Positions 1 to 7,072 of a stretch of 8,701 bases of DNA are shown here, one piece after another. How positions within the stretch are numbered: the stretch's first letter is position 1; each line of letters starts with the position of its first letter. Both the position numbers and the translations under genes were made by a program. Under the pieces are notes generated by a model. It was not told the origin of the DNA, ran no database searches, and saw only the letters and a list, made by a program, of their open reading frames with translations. The stretch is taken from positions 1 to 8,701 of the forward strand of contig JAITAI010000125.1 of NCBI GenBank assembly GCA_031284195.1, in the 5' to 3' direction. Source of the DNA: Treponema sp. GTDB lineage: Bacteria; Spirochaetota; Spirochaetia; Treponematales; Breznakiellaceae.

Positions 1-1
1 A

Positions 2-43
2 GGGCTTTACTCATCCTTCGAAGCCTTGTACGGGGAAGCCTGA
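2..43 (+). CDS. Possible C-terminal end of an upstream gene (partial)
   Basis: This frame is open from the window edge to a TGA at 41-43. It would encode the last 13 residues of an upstream protein, ending in LYGEA, 19 nt before the serS ATG at 63. The codons look ordinary for this genome, but 42 nt is far too short to prove coding. Frame 1 is also open from the edge, to a TAG at 67-69 that overlaps the serS start. No function can be assigned. Confidence 0.25.
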   Translation, partial: GLYSSFEALYGEA

Positions 44-62
44 AGTGGTATTGTTATCCATT

Positions 63-1373
63 ATGTTAGATTATCGTTTCATCCTAGAGCATCTTTCCGA
101 GGTAAAGCAAAATATTGCCCATCGGTATATGAAGGCCGATGCGGATAAAGTCGTAGCCCTTTTTAACCAAAGGACCGAGGTGACCAAGACCTTGCAATCC
201 CTGCAACAGCAGCGGAACGCCAATGCCGCTGCCATGAAACGCACCCCCGATGCAGTGGAACGGAACAGCCTTATTGAGGAAGGAAAAAAGCTAAAAGATA
301 GTATTGCCGCAGTGGAAGAAACCTTGGCCCAAGTGGAGATGGACCTAGACACCGAGGGCCGGCGTATCCCCAACATGGCCCATCCTGAGGCTCCTATCGG
401 TAAAGAGGACAAGGATAACCTGGAAGTAAAACGGGCCGGAGTGCCTAGAACCTTTGATTTTGAACCTGCAGACCATGTGAAACTAGGGCAGGACTTGGAC
501 ATCATCGACTTCGACACAGGGACCAAGGTTTCAGGGACTAAATTCTACTACCTTAAAAACGAAGGGGTGTTTCTGGAACTGGGGCTTATCCGGTATGCCC
601 TGGATATACTCCAGCAAAAGGGTTTTACCCCCTATATTACCCCGGATATTGCCAAGGAGGAAATCCTTGAAGGGATTGGTTTTAACCCCCGGGGAGCTGA
701 GTCCAATGTGTATACTTTGGAAGGAGAGGGAACCTGCCTGGTAGGGACTGCGGAGATTACCCTGGGAGGTTACTACGCCAACATGATCCTACCCAAAGAG
801 CAACTCCCCCTGCGAATGGCAGGGCTTTCCCACTGCTTCCGTCGGGAAGCAGGAGCTGCCGGGCAGTTTTCCAAAGGCTTGTATCGGGTACATCAGTTTA
901 CCAAAGTAGAGATGTTCCTCTACTGCCTGCCGGAAGAATCGGACCATCTGCACCAGGAACTCCGCTTAGTGGAAGAGGAAATCTTTACCGGTCTTGAGAT
1001 TCCCTTCCGGGTGGTGGATACCTGTACCGGAGACCTGGGAGCCCCTGCGTATCGTAAGTGGGACCTGGAAGCCTGGATGCCGGGAAGGACCAATCCTTCC
1101 TCCCGTAGCAGCGGCGAATGGGGAGAAGTAACTTCCACCTCAAACTGTACTGATTATCAGGCCCGCAGGCTTAACATCCGATACAAAGATGAGACCGGGA
1201 AGAACCGCTTTGTCCACATGCTCAACGGAACTGCTTTGGCAGTGTCCCGGGGTATCATCGCGGTGCTGGAGAATTTCCAGCAAGCCGATGGTTCGGTCCG
1301 TCTCCCCAAGGCCCTTGTGCCCTATTGCGGGTTTGAGGTGATCTCCCCTCGGTCAAAACCGGGTTCCAAATAA
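63..1373 (+). CDS. serS: Seryl-tRNA synthetase (SerRS, class II)
   Basis: Charges tRNA-Ser with serine in the cytoplasm, using ATP; SerRS also supplies Ser-tRNA-Sec where selenocysteine is made. Residues 27-100 form the long N-terminal antiparallel coiled coil that grips the tRNA. The class II core follows: the serine-site TAE at 229-231, motif 2 with FRREAG at 259-264 followed by GLYRVHQF, an STSNCTDYQARR segment at 358-369, and motif 3 with NGTALAVSRG at 388-397. The length of 436 aa is normal. I chose ATG 63 because SerRS proteins typically begin Met-Leu-Asp. A GTG at 45 in the same frame is an alternative adding six residues, and it has the better-placed purine-rich GGGGAAG at 32-38. About eight extra residues (342-351, Ser/Pro/Gly-rich) precede the TSTSN segment compared with E. 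coli. The last 21 nt overlap the convergent TatD gene. Confidence 0.97.
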   Translation: MLDYRFILEHLSEVKQNIAHRYMKADADKVVALFNQRTEVTKTLQSLQQQRNANAAAMKRTPDAVERNSLIEEGKKLKDSIAAVEETLAQVEMDLDTEGRRIPNMAHPEAPIGKEDKDNLEVKRAGVPRTFDFEPADHVKLGQDLDIIDFDTGTKVSGTKFYYLKNEGVFLELGLIRYALDILQQKGFTPYITPDIAKEEILEGIGFNPRGAESNVYTLEGEGTCLVGTAEITLGGYYANMILPKEQLPLRMAGLSHCFRREAGAAGQFSKGLYRVHQFTKVEMFLYCLPEESDHLHQELRLVEEEIFTGLEIPFRVVDTCTGDLGAPAYRKWDLEAWMPGRTNPSSRSSGEWGEVTSTSNCTDYQARRLNIRYKDETGKNRFVHMLNGTALAVSRGIIAVLENFQQADGSVRLPKALVPYCGFEVISPRSKPGSK

Positions 1374-2153
1374 AGCGCTCACATTTTTGACAAGGGCAGC
1401 TTGTAAGGTTTCTAGGCTTATCTGGCGTAATGCCGCGGCTAGCTGATAGGTTTCCGCTATCATACCTGGTTCCGCAGGTTTTCCCCGGAAAGGATGCGGT
1501 GCAAGATAGGGCGCGTCGGTTTCCAGAAGCAGCCTATCCAGAGGAACAAACTGAAGGGCCTCCCGGAGTCCCTGGGCATTTTTATAGGTGAGGGTACCTG
1601 CAAAGGAAAGGTAATACCCCAACTGCAAAAAGTTCCGGGCTTCTGGAATTCCATAGGAAAAACAATGAATCACCCCGTGGACTTTCGGATAGCGAGAGAG
1701 GATATCCCTGGTTTCCTCAGCGGATTGGCGGGAATGAATGATAATGGGAAGCTGGTGCCGTTGTGCTATGTCGAGTTGCAGTTCCAGCAGTTCCCGTTCC
1801 CCTGCCAGGTCCGCACCGGTTGCTTGCTGGTTATGGTGCCGGTCCAGCCCACATTCGCCGATAGCAATGAGGCGGTCTGGAGGAGCGGCGATGATATGCT
1901 GCTCCAAGCGGGGAATCAAGCGCTCCCGTTCGGTAATGGATTCCTTGGAAGGCCATATACCTGCACTAAACCGGATTCGATCAAATCGGGCAAAGGTCTT
2001 GAGCCGGCCACTGAGATCCTCAGCCTCGGTTCCAATATCAATAATCCCGCCGAATCCTCCCTGGAACAGCCGAGAAATCCCCGCTTCCCTGGGGAGCGAT
2101 CCTTGAGGAAGCAGGGAGAGATGGGCATGAGTATCAATGAAGACCCCTTGCAT
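1353..2153 (-). CDS. tatD: TatD-family metal-dependent hydrolase (DNase-like)
   Basis: A TIM-barrel metallohydrolase of the amidohydrolase superfamily. Family members are Mg-dependent 3'-5' exonucleases or DNases, probably cytoplasmic. The expected metal ligands are all visible: DTHAH (H9, H11), GECGLD (E100), IIIHSR (H140), GVIHCFSY (H163) and LLLETDAPYL (D213). The length of 266 aa is typical. It is the last gene of the minus-strand operon and starts 3 nt after the MoxR stop codon. No good ribosome-binding site precedes its ATG, so translation is probably coupled to moxR. Its final seven codons overlap the 3' end of serS. Which paralogue this is (TatD, YcfH or YjjV type) cannot be told from sequence alone. 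The function in this operon is unknown; the position may only reflect readthrough from the MoxR unit. Confidence 0.95.
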   Translation of the reverse strand: MQGVFIDTHAHLSLLPQGSLPREAGISRLFQGGFGGIIDIGTEAEDLSGRLKTFARFDRIRFSAGIWPSKESITERERLIPRLEQHIIAAPPDRLIAIGECGLDRHHNQQATGADLAGERELLELQLDIAQRHQLPIIIHSRQSAEETRDILSRYPKVHGVIHCFSYGIPEARNFLQLGYYLSFAGTLTYKNAQGLREALQFVPLDRLLLETDAPYLAPHPFRGKPAEPGMIAETYQLAAALRQISLETLQAALVKNVSALFGTRF

Positions 2154-2156
2154 GGC

Positions 2157-3230
2157 TCAGGGGACCGGTACCAAGGTGAGCAGCCGGGAAATGACCGCAT
2201 CTGGATCAAGGCCCTCTGCTTCAGCTTCATAGGAAAGGACCATACGGTGCCGTAAAACCGGCAATGCCACAGCCTTCACATCTTCGGGGCTCACAAAGGA
2301 ACGGCCTTCAAAAAGGGCCCGGATTCGGGAACAGCGGTAGAGGGCAATAGAGGCCCGGGGGGATGCGCCAAAGGCGATATACCGGTAGAGCCCTTCCCGG
2401 AGCGCTTTTTCTATACCCTCTTCAGGGAGTCTTCCTGCAGGGGACCGGAGGGCCGGGGGTTTTGATGCTGAAGGCCTGGAAGCTGCTACCACCGAGACTA
2501 TGTATGCGGCAATCTGTGCATCCATAAAGACGGAATCTGCAGCAGCCCTTAGACGGGTCAACGCAGCAGCATCTAAAACCGGATGTAAGGGGGTCCATTG
2601 ATCACCGGCCCGAAGGCTCCAGGTGTTCTGGGAAGCAATCATCTGCAGGATTCGGATTTCCTCTTCCATGCTGGGATACCGGATCAGGAGTTTGAGGAGG
2701 AACCGGTCCAGTTCCGCTTCTGGGAGGGTATAGGTCCCTTCATGTTCAATGGGATTCTGAGTGGCCAATACAAAGAACGGGTCTGGCAGCGGATAGGTGG
2801 TTTCCCCAATGGTAACCTGCCGTTCTTCCATAGCCTCAAGCAGGGCAGATTGGACCTTTGCCGGGGCCCGGTTGATCTCGTCTGCGAGGATCACATGGGC
2901 AAAAACCGGTCCCCGGCGGACGGAGAAAGTCCCGGAAGCTTGTTCCCATACCAAGGTACCGGTGAGATCTGCCGGAAGCAGATCCGGGGTGAACTGGATC
3001 CGCTTAAACGAAAGACCGGTAATATCCGCAAGGCTCTTAACCGCCAAGGTTTTCGCCAGCCCAGGTACCCCTTCAAGGAGTATATGTCCCCCGGCAATCA
3101 GGGCCATGAGAAGCCCCTCAATCATTTCTTGTTGACCCACGATCCGCTTGGCTAATTCAGTTTTACAGGCATCCAGAATTTCAGAGACTACTTTTTTTGA
3201 GTTGTTTTCTGTATCTGGAGGAACTACCAT
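2157..3230 (-). CDS. MoxR-family AAA+ ATPase
   Basis: A cytoplasmic hexameric AAA+ ATPase of the MoxR group, which usually acts as a chaperone for assembly or activation of partner complexes. The order of motifs is standard: Walker A GVPGLAKT at 54-61, Walker B with ILADE at 114-118, sensor 1 in ATQNP at 156-160, a candidate arginine finger in ELDRF (R176), and sensor 2 in GASPRA at 288-293. At 357 aa it is somewhat longer than usual. The excess is mainly a Ser/Pro/Lys-rich insert at about 252-285, just before sensor 2. The start is supported by AAGGGA five nt upstream, which overlaps the stop of the TPR gene. The usual downstream DUF58 and VWA-domain partners are absent; TatD follows and a secreted TPR protein precedes. 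Its substrate here is therefore unknown, with the two upstream envelope proteins as candidates by context. Confidence 0.95.
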   Translation of the reverse strand: MVVPPDTENNSKKVVSEILDACKTELAKRIVGQQEMIEGLLMALIAGGHILLEGVPGLAKTLAVKSLADITGLSFKRIQFTPDLLPADLTGTLVWEQASGTFSVRRGPVFAHVILADEINRAPAKVQSALLEAMEERQVTIGETTYPLPDPFFVLATQNPIEHEGTYTLPEAELDRFLLKLLIRYPSMEEEIRILQMIASQNTWSLRAGDQWTPLHPVLDAAALTRLRAAADSVFMDAQIAAYIVSVVAASRPSASKPPALRSPAGRLPEEGIEKALREGLYRYIAFGASPRASIALYRCSRIRALFEGRSFVSPEDVKAVALPVLRHRMVLSYEAEAEGLDPDAVISRLLTLVPVP

Positions 3231-3236
3231 AATCCC

Positions 3237-4943
3237 TTACTGAATCGTAAAATAATACCGTTCTAGGTAGGCAATCCGTCGCCGGGCATCGTTTCCCCGG
3301 AGGCTTTGGGGATATTCCCGGATCAGCCGGTGGTAATAATCCAGCGCAGAACGAATATCCCGGCTTGGACTAGCAGCTTCCAAGGACTGGCCGTAGAGCC
3401 ACCAGGCTTCATCAGTCCCTGCCGGGTACTGTTCCCGAAACTGATCCAAAGAAGAGATAGCCTGGGGAAACTGTCCTGCAGTATAGGCTTCCCGGGCCTG
3501 CTGTAAATAGTCAATCCTGGGTAGGGGATCGGGGAGAACTTCCGGCGAAATTACGGCAGCACGTGGAGGCTCTGTAAGGGGCTGCTGGATGGAAGCCTCG
3601 GCTTCTTTGGGAAGCATAGGCCAGCGGGGTTCTGCAATCACCCGGCCTGGATCCACGGGCCTGGATATCCTGGTGCTCTCGGAAACCTGTGGAACCGGAT
3701 TGACTATCACACGAACAGCATCGTTGACAATGTAATCTTCAATAAAGTCTTGTTTATAGAAGGTAAGCGTATAGGTTCCTGGGCTTTCCGTTTGGAACAC
3801 GAAGGTCTGCCCTTCTTTTTCCAGGTACCGGGAATTATAGGCAATACCTGGTTTGGATTCCTGTTCACCCAGATAGACCCAACCGGTTCCCCGGAAGGGG
3901 ATTTCTACTATCTGTCCAACTATGACTTGAACGGTCCGTGAATAGACGGACTTTGCTTGTCTTTCCTGTTGAAAGACCGGTGAAGCACCTTGAGCAGGAG
4001 GTTCTTGCATAGGATTCCTCTGCTGGGGAAGGACTTGACGGGCTATCTGAGGAACAGGTTCCAGTTCAGCAGGTCTGATAAATCGAGGCGGTTCCGGGAT
4101 TTGGACCGGAGGAGGTTCCGGGGTTTGGACCGGAGCCGGTTCCGCTAAAACAGGGGGGGGTGGCTGAACCGGAGCAGGCGTCCTCTCCGCAGGAGGGGTG
4201 AAGGGCCGCACGGTTATGATGGAACCAGGAGGGGATACCTCAGAGGGCAGTGTAGGTTCTGGTAAGGCCGATACCTTTGGTTCGGCGGATCCCACCGGAG
4301 GCGGAGAAGGGGGAACGGAAACCGAAGGAACAAGCCCGGCAGCAGGGATAAGATCCGCTATAGAGGGTTCGAGCACCGGAGGGAGTTCCAAAGACCCAGC
4401 CGGCGGTGAAGCAGGAGGCAACACCGTAACCGGAGGAACAATACCAGTAATAGAAGGCTCAGGGGCAGGGGGTAAAGCCGGTTCCACATGCCGAGGTACT
4501 TTAGGGGGGGCAGAGAACTGCACCTCTGGTTCTAATGTTTCTGCTAAGGGCAGGGTCTTTGGTCCTGGCAAGGGAACAACGAAACCCTGTTCCAGGGGAG
4601 CCTGTTCAGGGAGATTGGTTTCAGGAAGCAGGGAACCTGCAGAACCGGAAACCGTATCCCCAACTTCAGCAACCAGCACTTTTTGGAACCAGGTAAAACC
4701 AGGGACTACATAGATTTCCAGAATCCCTGGGGTATAATATGAAGCTGGTCCTTGTCCTGGAGTATACCCGCTAGCCTCAATCCCAAGAACCTCAGAGGTC
4801 CTGCTGAGAGGTACACCTGTTTCCTGGGAAGACAAAGCCAAAGGCTTACCAGTACAGAATACAGCGCCTGTACCCCCTAAGGTGAGGATCAGGGAAAACA
4901 ATAAAAAAAGGTGAACATCACCGTACATCTTCTGTATCTTCAT
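3237..4943 (-). CDS. Secreted proline-rich protein with C-terminal TPR-like region
   Basis: I do not recognise a named family. Residues 1-31 look like a signal peptide: K2 and K5, then a hydrophobic stretch at about 11-29. A Cys at 30 follows A-V-F, a poor lipobox, so lipidation is doubtful. Residues 50-100 form a small domain rich in Gly and aromatics. Residues 105-325 are a long Pro/Glu/Val linker with near repeats (EPSITGIVPP and EPSIADLIP; PVQTPEPP and PVQIPEPP). Residues 335-415 look beta-rich and end in YTLTFYKQDF, resembling a small beta-sandwich. Residues 478-565 are helical with TPR-like spacing (YLQQAREAYTAGQFPQAI). A strong GGAAGGGG lies upstream of the ATG, which overlaps the preceding gene's stop as ATGA. 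The likely location is the periplasm or outer envelope, with the linker as a spacer. The proline repeats may vary between strains. Confidence 0.85.
   Translation of the reverse strand: MKIQKMYGDVHLFLLFSLILTLGGTGAVFCTGKPLALSSQETGVPLSRTSEVLGIEASGYTPGQGPASYYTPGILEIYVVPGFTWFQKVLVAEVGDTVSGSAGSLLPETNLPEQAPLEQGFVVPLPGPKTLPLAETLEPEVQFSAPPKVPRHVEPALPPAPEPSITGIVPPVTVLPPASPPAGSLELPPVLEPSIADLIPAAGLVPSVSVPPSPPPVGSAEPKVSALPEPTLPSEVSPPGSIITVRPFTPPAERTPAPVQPPPPVLAEPAPVQTPEPPPVQIPEPPRFIRPAELEPVPQIARQVLPQQRNPMQEPPAQGASPVFQQERQAKSVYSRTVQVIVGQIVEIPFRGTGWVYLGEQESKPGIAYNSRYLEKEGQTFVFQTESPGTYTLTFYKQDFIEDYIVNDAVRVIVNPVPQVSESTRISRPVDPGRVIAEPRWPMLPKEAEASIQQPLTEPPRAAVISPEVLPDPLPRIDYLQQAREAYTAGQFPQAISSLDQFREQYPAGTDEAWWLYGQSLEAASPSRDIRSALDYYHRLIREYPQSLRGNDARRRIAYLERYYFTIQ
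4090..4137. repeat. Two adjacent 24-bp repeats inside the proline-rich linker
   Basis: Two 24-bp units, each beginning GGTTCCGGG, lie head to tail and differ at three positions by hand count. On the coding (minus) strand they give near-identical eight-residue steps, PVQTPEPP and PVQIPEPP. They keep the frame, so gain or loss of a unit would only change linker length. Confidence 0.75.
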
Positions 4944-5362
4944 GGAACCCCTTCCAAGAATGTATCAATCGTCACCTTTATCCGCTCTCGCCACAGTTCA
5001 GGATCATCCTGCAAGGGATCTGTCCAAAACGGACGGACATCTTCCACAGTCCAAGGGTTCCGGGGTTCCCGGTTTAAAAGCACCTCTGGAAGAAAGTCTG
5101 GTTCATCCGGGAGAAAAATATCTTCCGGTGCAATAGATAAGGGCTTAAAATCATTACTTAATGTTCGGGAGAAATTCGACGGGATATTAGCACGGTGATT
5201 TCTGAGGATGAGTACCCCTATAAGGCAGATTAAAAAGAACACCAGCCCCCCCAAGAGAAGCACTAGATTCCGCCGGGTCTGCAACGCATCTTCCAGGTTT
5301 ACCCTGAAGGTCTGCATGGTGGAACGTATTTTTAACCAGGGAACCGTTGACCATAGCGCCAT
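4940..5362 (-). CDS. Single-pass membrane protein, first gene of the MoxR operon
   Basis: I do not recognise the family. One hydrophobic segment at about 33-53 follows RR at 30-31, which predicts the N-terminus inside and a roughly 85-residue C-terminal tail outside the inner membrane. The tail is acidic and Pro/Trp-containing (LPDEPDFLPEV, NPWTVEDVRPFW) and ends in a short helix. The stop overlaps the next gene's ATG as ATGA, so the two are translationally coupled and probably work together at the envelope. The start is uncertain. ATG 5362 sits only 6 nt after a TATAAT box, so it would be leaderless. An internal Met16 (MQTFRVN, at 5317) would leave a leader of about 45 nt, but without a visible Shine-Dalgarno sequence. 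Confidence 0.8.
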   Translation of the reverse strand: MALWSTVPWLKIRSTMQTFRVNLEDALQTRRNLVLLLGGLVFFLICLIGVLILRNHRANIPSNFSRTLSNDFKPLSIAPEDIFLPDEPDFLPEVLLNREPRNPWTVEDVRPFWTDPLQDDPELWRERIKVTIDTFLEGVP

Positions 5363-5377
5363 ATTTTAATTATAACA
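5363..5377 (-). promoter_or_regulatory. Extended -10 promoter of the MoxR operon
   Basis: On the minus strand TGTTATAAT is a perfect extended -10 element, with the hexamer at 5374-5369. No convincing -35 box is present at 16-18 bp, which suits an extended -10 promoter. Only six bases, TAAAAT, separate the -10 box from the ATG at 5362, so transcription would begin at or next to the start codon. Confidence 0.55.
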
Positions 5378-5489
5378 AAAAACAATACTTTAAGCAGCAC
5401 CTGTTTTTCCGTTTTTTTCAGATTAAACCCATTGAAAAGGTTATGAAGGGCAGAGCAGAAAGCGTTTATCCTCCCACCCTTAAACATAA

Positions 5490-5519
5490 CTGGCAAAGCC
5501 CGTGCAGGTATGGTATACT
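5490..5519 (+). promoter_or_regulatory. Putative promoter of the aat-like gene
   Basis: TGGTATACT at 5511-5519 matches an extended -10 element, and a weak CTGGCA -35 lies 18 bp upstream at 5490-5495. The ATG at 5528 is 8 nt beyond the -10 box. If this promoter is real, the ATG at 5510 lies inside it and cannot be the start on this transcript. Confidence 0.4.
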
Positions 5520-6259
5520 CGGTTGCTATGGATTCCTGTCTCCGTTACACTTCCTCGGGGTACGTGGTTATTTTTCCTGGGGATAACCCTGATGCAATAG
5601 TAGACGCCCTTTTGCGAACCGGTTATGCCGAGGAATTTTGTGTGGCTTTGGACTTTGATCCCCTTTTTATCGCCCGTCTTATGGCAGCAGGTTTCCTCGT
5701 CATGTCCATGAAAATACCCGGATATGTATCGAAGGATTCGGTGGCTGAACCGTATTTTCTCCTGCTTCCCAAACTCCACCTTATACGGTCGGTCCTCTTT
5801 TTTTCGGATCTCCATATCAAGAAATCCCTTAAACCCCTTTTGCAACGGTATGAACTCAGAATAGATACGGATTTCCAGGGTATCATGGAACGGTGTGTGC
5901 ACATGCACGGTGATGACTGGCTGACCTTACCGCTGCAAGAGAGTCTCCTCCAGATCCGGGCCTATAATAATCTGAGGGTCAGGCCCGTGTCCTTTGGGGT
6001 GTACCGGAACGGCGAGCTTAAAGCAGGGGAATTCGGGGTGTTGGCAGGCCGGGTGTATACCAGCTATTCCGGGTATTATGATGAAAATTCCGCGGGCACC
6101 GTGCAAATGGTCCTCACCGCGCAATACCTTCAGGAGCAGGGCTTTGCCTTCTTGGATCTGGGGATGCCCTTGGACTATAAAGATACCCTGGGAGCATGTA
6201 CTATAGAACCTCAGCGCTTTGTAAGGCTTTTCCGGGCTGCCCAGGACCCCAGGATATGA
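5510..6259 (+). CDS. aat: Divergent leucyl/phenylalanyl-tRNA-protein transferase (Aat-like)
   Basis: Aat transfers Leu or Phe from aminoacyl-tRNA to proteins with N-terminal Arg or Lys, marking them for ClpS/ClpAP. Family hallmarks are visible: PYFLLLPKLHLIRS at 81-94, then a D-F...C...HG-DW-LTL pattern at 120-140 (canonical D-F--VI--CA-...WIT), SFGVYRNGELKAGEFGVLAGRVYTSYSGYY at 161-190 (canonical VW-dgeLVGGLYGV--G--F-GESMF; written in part only here) and LDLGMPLDYKDTLGA at 215-229 (canonical IDCQ...H--SLGA). The length of 243-249 aa is close to the 234 of E. coli. It is clearly divergent: the GES motif reads SGYY and the glutamine of IDCQ is missing. The start is ATG 5510 or, more likely by promoter position, ATG 5528 (MDSCLRY); neither has a Shine-Dalgarno site. 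Substrate range may differ from the enteric enzyme. Confidence 0.8.
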   Translation: MVYSVAMDSCLRYTSSGYVVIFPGDNPDAIVDALLRTGYAEEFCVALDFDPLFIARLMAAGFLVMSMKIPGYVSKDSVAEPYFLLLPKLHLIRSVLFFSDLHIKKSLKPLLQRYELRIDTDFQGIMERCVHMHGDDWLTLPLQESLLQIRAYNNLRVRPVSFGVYRNGELKAGEFGVLAGRVYTSYSGYYDENSAGTVQMVLTAQYLQEQGFAFLDLGMPLDYKDTLGACTIEPQRFVRLFRAAQDPRI

Positions 6260-6270
6260 GCCTGTAAAGA

Positions 6271-6312
6271 CCCTTCTGGAAGTATCATCAAAGATAATCC
6301 GCTTCAGAAGGG
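6271..6312. repeat. Inverted repeat just after the aat-like gene
   Basis: CCCTTCTG at 6271-6278 pairs perfectly with CAGAAGGG at 6305-6312. Three more pairs (AAG with CTT) follow after a one-base bulge, leaving a loop of about 19 nt. It begins 12 nt after the stop codon. No T-run follows on either strand, so it is not a standard intrinsic terminator, although it could stabilise the mRNA 3' end. Confidence 0.5.
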
Positions 6313-6315
6313 AAT

Positions 6316-6386
6316 TGTCCGGGCTTTGAGCAGGAACAGTTCAGTTCGGAACAGGAATGAGCATATCCCCGTGGGTGAACCGGACA
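6316..6386. repeat. 7-bp inverted repeat TGTCCGG / CCGGACA
   Basis: TGTCCGG at 6316-6322 and CCGGACA at 6380-6386 are perfect complements enclosing 57 nt. The enclosed stretch also holds two copies of GGAACAG (6333-6339 and 6348-6354). It may be one helix of a larger fold or chance. Confidence 0.35.
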
Positions 6387-6463
6387 GGTACAGGTAAGCG
6401 TACTGAAGATCCCCTGGGCAGGAATGGAAAATATCAAAAATAACGCCTCAAACAGGCACAAAA

Positions 6464-6521
6464 GTCCGGGAATTATGGGAATTACCCGGATAATTCGTGA
6501 AAATCGGGTTGATTCCCGGAC
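6464..6521. repeat. 10-bp perfect inverted repeat with an inner helix
   Basis: GTCCGGGAAT at 6464-6473 is perfectly complementary to ATTCCCGGAC at 6512-6521. Inside it, ACCC/GGGT (6484-6487 with 6506-6509) forms a second helix that can extend with G-C and A-T pairs. GGGAATTA occurs twice (6468-6475 and 6477-6484), which allows alternative pairings of the same strand. There is no adjacent T-run. Confidence 0.6.
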
Positions 6522-6774
6522 CTGTAGTATTCCATGGAACTCAGCGTATAGTAATAAAGCAGACAACCATGAAGGATAAAACCGGTCAAATCCCTATTTT
6601 TCCCTTTTTTCAGGTTTTTTTCGCATAAAAAAATCGCAATTATCCCCTTATGTATAACTGATTGTTTTGGGGCCTTAGTTTTTGACAATCCGGCTAACGG
6701 CGATACCGGCAGCAAGCCGGAAATCGAGGTCTGTGGAGCTGCATAAGTCCGGGGGAGTAAAGGGTTGAAGCAAT

Positions 6775-6805
6775 CGTAAAACTCCCTCTCAGAGGGAAGT
6801 TTATG
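6775..6805. repeat. Stable hairpin covering a possible ribosome-binding site
   Basis: AAACT-CCCTC (6779-6788) pairs with GAGGG-A-AGTTT (6792-6802) around a TCA loop, giving ten pairs with a single bulged A. The stem can extend outward to about 6775/6805. The right arm contains AGAGGGA, the only Shine-Dalgarno-like sequence for the small open frame at 6803-6955, so the hairpin would hide that site. Confidence 0.5.
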
Positions 6806-7054
6806 CGAAAACCAAGCGCTTCCCCGAAGGCAGTGAGTATTGAAGCAGGCATCGAAGCTGGGAGGCCGGCTAACAGGGATGATTTATACGTCAGGGGATA
6901 CTGGCGAAAAAAATTGCTGAACTTTGAATTTCTGTTTTCTGGGCCTGGAGTATGATGCAAGACCGGTGAGCGCAGCGGCCAGAGGACCAGCGCTTGATAC
7001 GGTAATATACGGAAATAGGTCTTGATAGATACCATCCAGGTTAACCGGTACATC

Positions 7055-7072
7055 TGGTGAGGTTTTTCACCA
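7055..7072. repeat. Hairpin upstream of the 7095 promoter
   Basis: TGGTGA at 7055-7060 and TCACCA at 7067-7072 form a perfect 6-bp stem with a GGTTTT loop, 22 bp before the -35 box. Two copies of GGTTAAC (7039-7045 within a GGTTAACC palindrome, and 7086-7092 abutting the -35) flank it. This arrangement could be an operator, but no regulator is known. Confidence 0.35.

Noticed and set aside
1494..2255. Plus-strand open frame of 253 codons opposite tatD
   Set aside because: It is a shadow of the tatD coding sequence, whose metal-binding motifs are all intact on the minus strand.
4198..4713. Plus-strand Gly/Ser/Thr-rich open frame of 171 codons
   Set aside because: It is the antisense of the proline-rich linker; proline codons read in reverse give glycine-rich frames without stops.
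6288..6715. Two overlapping minus-strand open frames of 92 and 77 codons
   Set aside because: They overlap each other, have no ribosome-binding sites, start in poor contexts and resemble no protein I know.
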